DNA from: Todiramphus chloris collaris
Taxonomy: Eukaryota; Chordata; Aves; Coraciiformes; Alcedinidae
Direction: 5' to 3'
NCBI GenBank assembly: GCA_025345505.1
Contig: JANVCC010000049.1
Span: forward strand, 5,582,588 to 5,646,587
Length of the DNA: 64,000 nucleotides
Below the pieces are notes generated by a model, which ran no database searches, was not told the origin of the DNA, and saw only the letters and a program-made list of their open reading frames with translations. The position numbers were made by a program, and so were the translations under genes. Below, in pieces: positions 58,673 through 64,000 of the stretch (its first letter is position 1; the number at the start of each line of letters is the position of its first letter).

Positions 58673-61600
58673 TCCACTCCAGAAGTTCCAGCCAAAGCAC
58701 ACAGCTGCGTACAGACAGCACCAATCCAGAAGCCAAACCATGCTGCAACATGTTGTTACATAGTAGCTTCTATTAAAATCATCCAGATATTCTCTGAACT
58801 GTTATTCTCGCAGGTCTTCTCTTCATCTACATTTTCCAGGTAGACACCTCTAATCAGTAAATAAAAGAGTGTTTTGGGTTTTTTTTTTATGTCCTACCAG
58901 AAATCTGTTTCTGGATTGTGCTGTCACTATAACATTACAAAAAAAAAATGTAGGTGTTTGAAAGGGTCTACTTGGGGCTTGGTTTTGCTCAAGTGAGAGA
59001 AATATCTTTCCAAACTGGAAAATACAATTCCCTTCTCTTGACTAACAGTAGCTGCTAGTTCTCAAAACACAAATGAAGGGTTTGGTTTTGGGTTTTTATT
59101 TGGGAAATTGATAAAGCTCAAGCAAATTTTTATTTCATCAAAATTTTTGCTCAAGTTTCTCTCAAATTTAAAGAAAAATCAGTGGTGTTTGTATTGCACT
59201 GGAGTCATTTACTCTCAAATCTATAATCTGCCATTTTAAGTCAGCTCTAAGTCTGACAGCAGTCAACACATCTGGAGCACAGCTGCTTCATTTTGTATTT
59301 GTGAGCTCTGCTGCAGAAGATGCTATCTCAGAGATCGCCTGGAACAGCTGTGCCACCAGATAGTGAAACATGATCTTTCATCAGTCTTCCCTGGGAGTTT
59401 TAAGACTGATACACACATCTCATCTAACCAAAATATTGTCACTAGCCCTTGGATGTTTTTTTTGGTAGAACATGATCCTTCTGGCTGCTGCAAAACGGTC
59501 ACAGGTGGGGTGATAAAGACTGGGAGATAAGCCTCTTACAAAGTCTATGAGTTCTCTTTGCCACCTTTACCATACATCCTTCACTCCTTCTCTACCTCCT
59601 CCAAATACACCTCGAGTTCAGTGCTGAAAATATTATTCTTTAACAGACAACAGAGACAGTCTTTCAAGCAATGAACTGGTACTGCCCGAGCACAAACCTG
59701 CACACTGACTGTAGCCAGCAGACAGCTTTTATTGGCTTTTTTTCCCCCCCACCCACCCCACGGGCTGAGGGGAAGGGGAAAAAAGGTTTAAAAAAAGATT
59801 TCATTTTCACTTCTTTATTTTTTCTTTTTTAACTAGTATGTTCTGACAAAGGAGTGGCCCATGGCAGGTGCCTGCCAACACGAGTCTTCAATTATAGCAC
59901 ATGCACCATATGAAGAAAAGCGCACACACAAATGTGCAGAAACTGAAATGGCAAAGACTGCTACAAAGAAAAAAAGTGTGAAAACCTGAAATGACAAAGG
60001 CTGCATTAACAAGCTTGTCTCACAGTCACAAACTGGAAGAGCTGCTTGCAGTTGTAGAGTTAGAAAGAGGAAATATGATGAAAGGACTGACTTCAGATAG
60101 CTCCATTTTTTTTCTTATTTCACAGGTAGTTTATCAGCAGTTGAGAGCTGTTGACACAGTAAAATCTTTACAGATAGCCAGAAGTAAAGTTTGGGTATAT
60201 TCGACATCAGGAGATGATTCCCCAGAAATACACAGAAAGGTAATTGAAAACCAACGAAACAAACCCCCTAAATCATAACACCCAGGAACTGAGAAGAATC
60301 AATGTTCAACTTCAGCATTTTGAAAAGAAAAAAAAAATCCTGAAAAATTATATCTGAAGTAACTTTCTCTTTACTCCTGATCCTTATGCTATCCAGTAAC
60401 AACTGTGCAAGGGAAGGAAGAAGCACACAAGTTTCCCTCGTATAAGTGCACAAAGGAAAGAAGAATCCATGAGCTTTCTTCTCAAGGACCACCACTCTAT
60501 GCACTGCATGGATTTTCAGCATAACCTCTTTCTATACTAACTGCAGACCTCCCCATTTCCAACATCAGATCTGTCAAAGGTGAAGTTTTCCAGTTATTAA
60601 TCAGAACTTAAAGTCATCTGCAAAGCTCGCGACTATAGCATCCCATTGCAAGGTAACTCCAGTACTCAGGAATACTCATAGCAGGACATCTGTGATCACT
60701 TCCAGGTAAATATTTCTTGAAACACCTTATCTTGCCCCCAGAACACGAAGAAAAGGCAGGTCTTTAGGACAGAAAAAGACCAGGGAGAGCACCTAGCTGA
60801 GTTCTTATGGTAAAACCAACACACACAAGTGTTAACAGCTGTTTTGCTGCAAAAACCTTCTCCTGGTACTAATGATCATATTGACAGCCCATTTCCTCCT
60901 TGTTTATGAGTCCATTCAAGCCTGAATATCATGATGCCAATACTGACTCGGCTATTATGCCACAGTGTAACTTCAGCAATACATTTAACTCTTTGCTGAC
61001 TGAAACTCCCCCCATGCTCTACAGAGACAAACAGAACAAAAACCACCCAACATTCTGAAAAGTGAATATGTTGTAAATATTCTATCATACAAATGTCAAC
61101 ATAAAAGCAATTACATAGATACAATTTACCATTTAGAGGTGAAGAAGCACTGGACAATAATAACAAAAATAAATGCTGGCTCTGCTTCTGTGCACCACCT
61201 GGTAAGTGTAAAACTGTGGCAATTAGGGAAAAAAAAAGTGTTAAAGATTACTGGGAAAACAGCTAAGGGACCAAAACACACCAGACTGACTTCTGCAGTT
61301 GTCATATGTGACAAGACACAAAGTTCAAATGAAAGACAAAATTCTCATGGGTACTGCATATGGAACATGTGCATCAATATGGCATCTTCTAGCAACACCA
61401 GATAAGCTTTATTAACTCTTGGCATATAGTCAGGAATGTGTCTCTTACACAAGTAGCTACGCAAGATTAATTCATCTTCCCTATCATAGCTCACTGGTAT
61501 AACACCAGAGTAGAGGAAGTTACCTGAGTCTTTTCTATGCTTTTAATAGCTCTTTCAATGTTTAAAACAGTAGAATCACATCATAACTGAAGATAGAAAC

Positions 61601-64000
61601 CCAGTTATCCTGCCCCCACTATTTATTACATATACAGGTGCTCCTATTTACTCTCTCTCAACAAATTTTCACCAAAACATCTTACAGCCAAAGACAGACA
61701 GATCCAAGTCTTTCAGAACTCAAAGGACATGCTTTACCTCTTAAGCGCATTCTCAAGAGGTATGGCTGGCCACCACCCAAGCTTTTTCCCAGGCACCTAA
61801 AGAGGACTAACTGTGAAGGAAGAGTGAGAACGGCTCATTCTCTGGACATTTTGTACAAGGAAGTCTCACGACATCAACCTCTTTTTTTATTTATCCAACT
61901 TCCCTGAACAAACTCAGGCATTCAGCCTGCTCACATGAAGTGAAACAGTAAGCTCAGAAGTCACTACAGGGCACAAAGTAGTACATAATGTAACTATGAT
62001 TCCTGACTGATAAAGATGCAGAGCTGACAAAACAGATGTAGAAATCTGAGTTACCTACTGGCAATTACTGGTCACAAATCACTAAAACATCACGATTTTT
62101 CCTTCCCATCAGGAGTTGCAAATTAACATACTTTAAAAGCTGTCTATTGCTTTTGGATTTTTAAATAATACTGTCAAAACAGCCCTTTTTTAAAAAAACA
62201 AAAAACCATTCAGAACATTTCTAAAACTTAGCCTAAGAAATTGACTGACAGAAACTTCAGCCCCTAAATAAATTATCTGCCATTGGAAAAAGAAAAACTG
62301 CCTATTAACTGCTACAGCCAGAAACATACTGCGCTTTTAAAAAACACTAGGTCATCAGGCACAGTAAGTGGCAATAAGTAGCCCTCCAAAACATGTCAGT
62401 AGAGCTACAGCTAATGCAGCACCATTTCAGAAACAAACTCAGAGACTGGGTAAGATCTATTATAATAACAAACGTTGCACAGGTAGAAAAAAGCAAGTCA
62501 AAAGGCAACCTCGCTCCAGCAAGGATTAGCATTTAGAGACTAGAAGCTCTGCTGTTGAGATCAATCTATCCCCCTTCTATGGCAGAGGTACTGCGGAACG
62601 TTAGAGGGAAAGGATAAAACAATTATGCTCTACCTAGCCCACTTTTCATTTATTCTTCCCATGCATTATTTTGAAACTTTCCACAGGCCTAGGTTAAGAG
62701 CATTAAAAAAAAAGCTTTCTGTGATGCTAATGGAAACTCCTTGTAGAGCAGCCATCCCCTGCTCTGCTTAACACCCCACTGTTCTCCAAGGCCTTGGGGT
62801 AGTTTCTGAATTTCAAGAGCAGCTGTACTGAGTTCCTTCCCAAAAGGCAGAGTGCGTGTGACAGACAAATACAGGATACCTGGAATTACACCTGCCCTGT
62901 TCCTGCAGCGGGCTGCACTCCCAGCCCCTCTCCCACCAGGGGCAGTGCTGCAGATTAATTCATTAACTAGTCACTGCAGCATGGTCACCCAGGGAGGGAA
63001 GGAGTACTAATAAAACACCCGAGTAGCTGCCTTCACCTTCACCTTCCTTACATAAGCAATGAAAAAATTGTAGTTTATCTGCTAATGAGAACAAGCAGAG
63101 TGGTTGCTCTTAACTTTTCAGACACTGGAAATAAGAATAAAATTTTAAAAATAGTAATAATAATTCAAATGAATAAATAAAAACCTGTAAACACAAGTCC
63201 AAACAAACAGAACAGGAAAACATTCTAAAAACAACCCACACAAAACCACCGAGCATCGCAGGCTTCACAGAAGAGATACATTTCTGTCCAGAATTTGGCA
63301 TATGCTGTATAATAGTTTCATTTTGCCTTAAATAAATTTAGAAAATAAAACTTATTTGTACTGAGGAGCAGCAACTCGATTAAAATTTTTTTAGAAACCA
63401 GCACTGTGCATTATCTAATATTTGAATTACTTTTCTACAGTTCTATTAAAGTTTTTAGAGCTCTTAGAAAAGACAGAAAAGCAACTGCAGAAGCCTTGGG
63501 AAGCACAATCATTTGCTTGAAACACTTGCATAAAACACTACCACTAAGATCAACCCTTGTGACTTCTCTGTTTCTCTTAAGGCCCTGTTCCTGCTATCAG
63601 AAGATCAGAAGGAGAAAGAAAAACAAACCACAACCTAACAAAAACAAAAAACTCACACCACATAACAATCGCTTCAGCTCCCGTGTTAACAAAAGAGAAG
63701 TCTGGAAGCATCAGGTAAAGGAAAATTAAGGAGTTCAAAAGCTATAAAGTGAATGAAGTGAGCCCAAAATGTAATATCCTCACTGTATTTCAATGTCATC
63801 CATAATCTTGTGATCTTTTTGTTTGACATCATTGTGAAGGACTGGCCTTTAAGATTAAATTAAGGCTATGATGAGGCTTTCTTTGGAGGAGAGACACGGA
63901 TATTGTCTAGGAGATATCTTACTGGAGAAACACATGCACTTACCTTCCAAACTGAATTCAGAATTACATTTTATATCTGCAGAGTTCACAAGAAACACAG
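58673..64000. other. Noncoding DNA; one exon candidate
   Basis: Mostly AT-rich noncoding DNA with T/G-rich islands at 58870-58889 and 59078-59100 and a C-rich/G-rich patch near 59740-59780. The exon candidate at 60126-60239 is listed separately. A further splice-flanked segment (63582-63714) is basic and A-rich and is judged likely chance. Confidence 0.55.
60126..60239 (+). other. Candidate internal coding exon (114 nt), best of the window
   Basis: The acceptor is CCATTTTTTTTCTTATTTCACAG (a long T-rich tract) and the donor is AGAAAG|gtaatt. The 114 nt are open in phase 0 for exactly 38 codons (VVYQQLRAVDTVKSLQIARS, then KVWVYSTSGDDSPEIHRK). Both other frames have stops (TAG at once in frame 2; TGA in frame 3). 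Length and symmetric phase are typical of a vertebrate internal exon. I do not recognise the protein. A pseudo-exon in a long intron remains possible. Confidence 0.3.

Noticed and set aside
63582..63714. Splice-flanked segment encoding a basic K/N/R-rich peptide
   Set aside because: The peptide follows from A-rich DNA. Its entry phase (2) does not match the exit phase (0) of the candidate at 60126-60239.
1..64000. CRISPR arrays, operons, phage or plasmid genes, riboswitches
   Set aside because: Nothing of the kind is visible. The CR1 elements, splice-type signals and base composition indicate a bird nuclear genome.

Overview
This window looks like ordinary nuclear DNA from a bird. The clearest evidence is a scatter of CR1 (chicken repeat 1) LINE fragments on both strands. 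Several carry the C-terminal tail of CR1 ORF2 and the typical 3' end, a stretch like GGTCCTTTCCAACCC followed by an 8-bp-type tail (GATTCTAT). The DNA between them is AT-rich and lacks long open frames, ribosome-binding sites or operon structure. Frequent poly(T)-GGG-poly(T) islands and A/C-rich low-complexity patches suit a neoavian, possibly songbird, genome; that narrower placement is inference.

Layout. 1-6.8 kb: unique-looking noncoding DNA. 6.8-9.1 kb: an old, degraded CR1-like remnant (+) and a younger CR1 3' piece (-). 9.1-18.4 kb: unique-looking DNA with a G-run/C-run tract near 10.65 kb. 18.4-19.2 kb: a CR1 (+). 26.1-28.5 kb: a diverged CR1 3' piece (+), a polypurine tract, the only dense CpG island of the window (about 27.44-27.66 kb, holding a CTCF-like core motif), then a CR1 (-). 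28.5-39.8 kb: unique-looking DNA. 39.8-40.35 kb: a CR1 (-). 41.2 and 44.6 kb: two near-identical copies of a 120-bp segment, the second followed by a 19-bp tandem repeat and a perfect 10-bp stem hairpin. 46.3-46.9 kb: a segment ending in a good polyadenylation signal, possibly an LTR remnant. 55.9-56.6 and 58.4-58.6 kb: CR1s (+). 57.0 kb: a perfect CTCF core motif.

No protein-coding gene could be recognised by product. The longest open frames (up to 190 codons) are explained by CR1 ORF2 fragments, by the CpG island, or by chance. The window may be intronic or intergenic around one promoter-like CpG island. Some segments have strong splice sites and an open frame: 34438-34530, 43540-43629 and 60126-60239 on +, and a series on - from 25.9 kb down to 1.65 kb. 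They are listed as low-confidence candidate exons, because pseudo-exons of this size are common in vertebrate introns.

I looked for an unusual biological system and found none I can support. The most useful leads are the CpG island with its CTCF-like motif, the spliced-transcript model on the + strand downstream of it, and the 120-bp local duplication.
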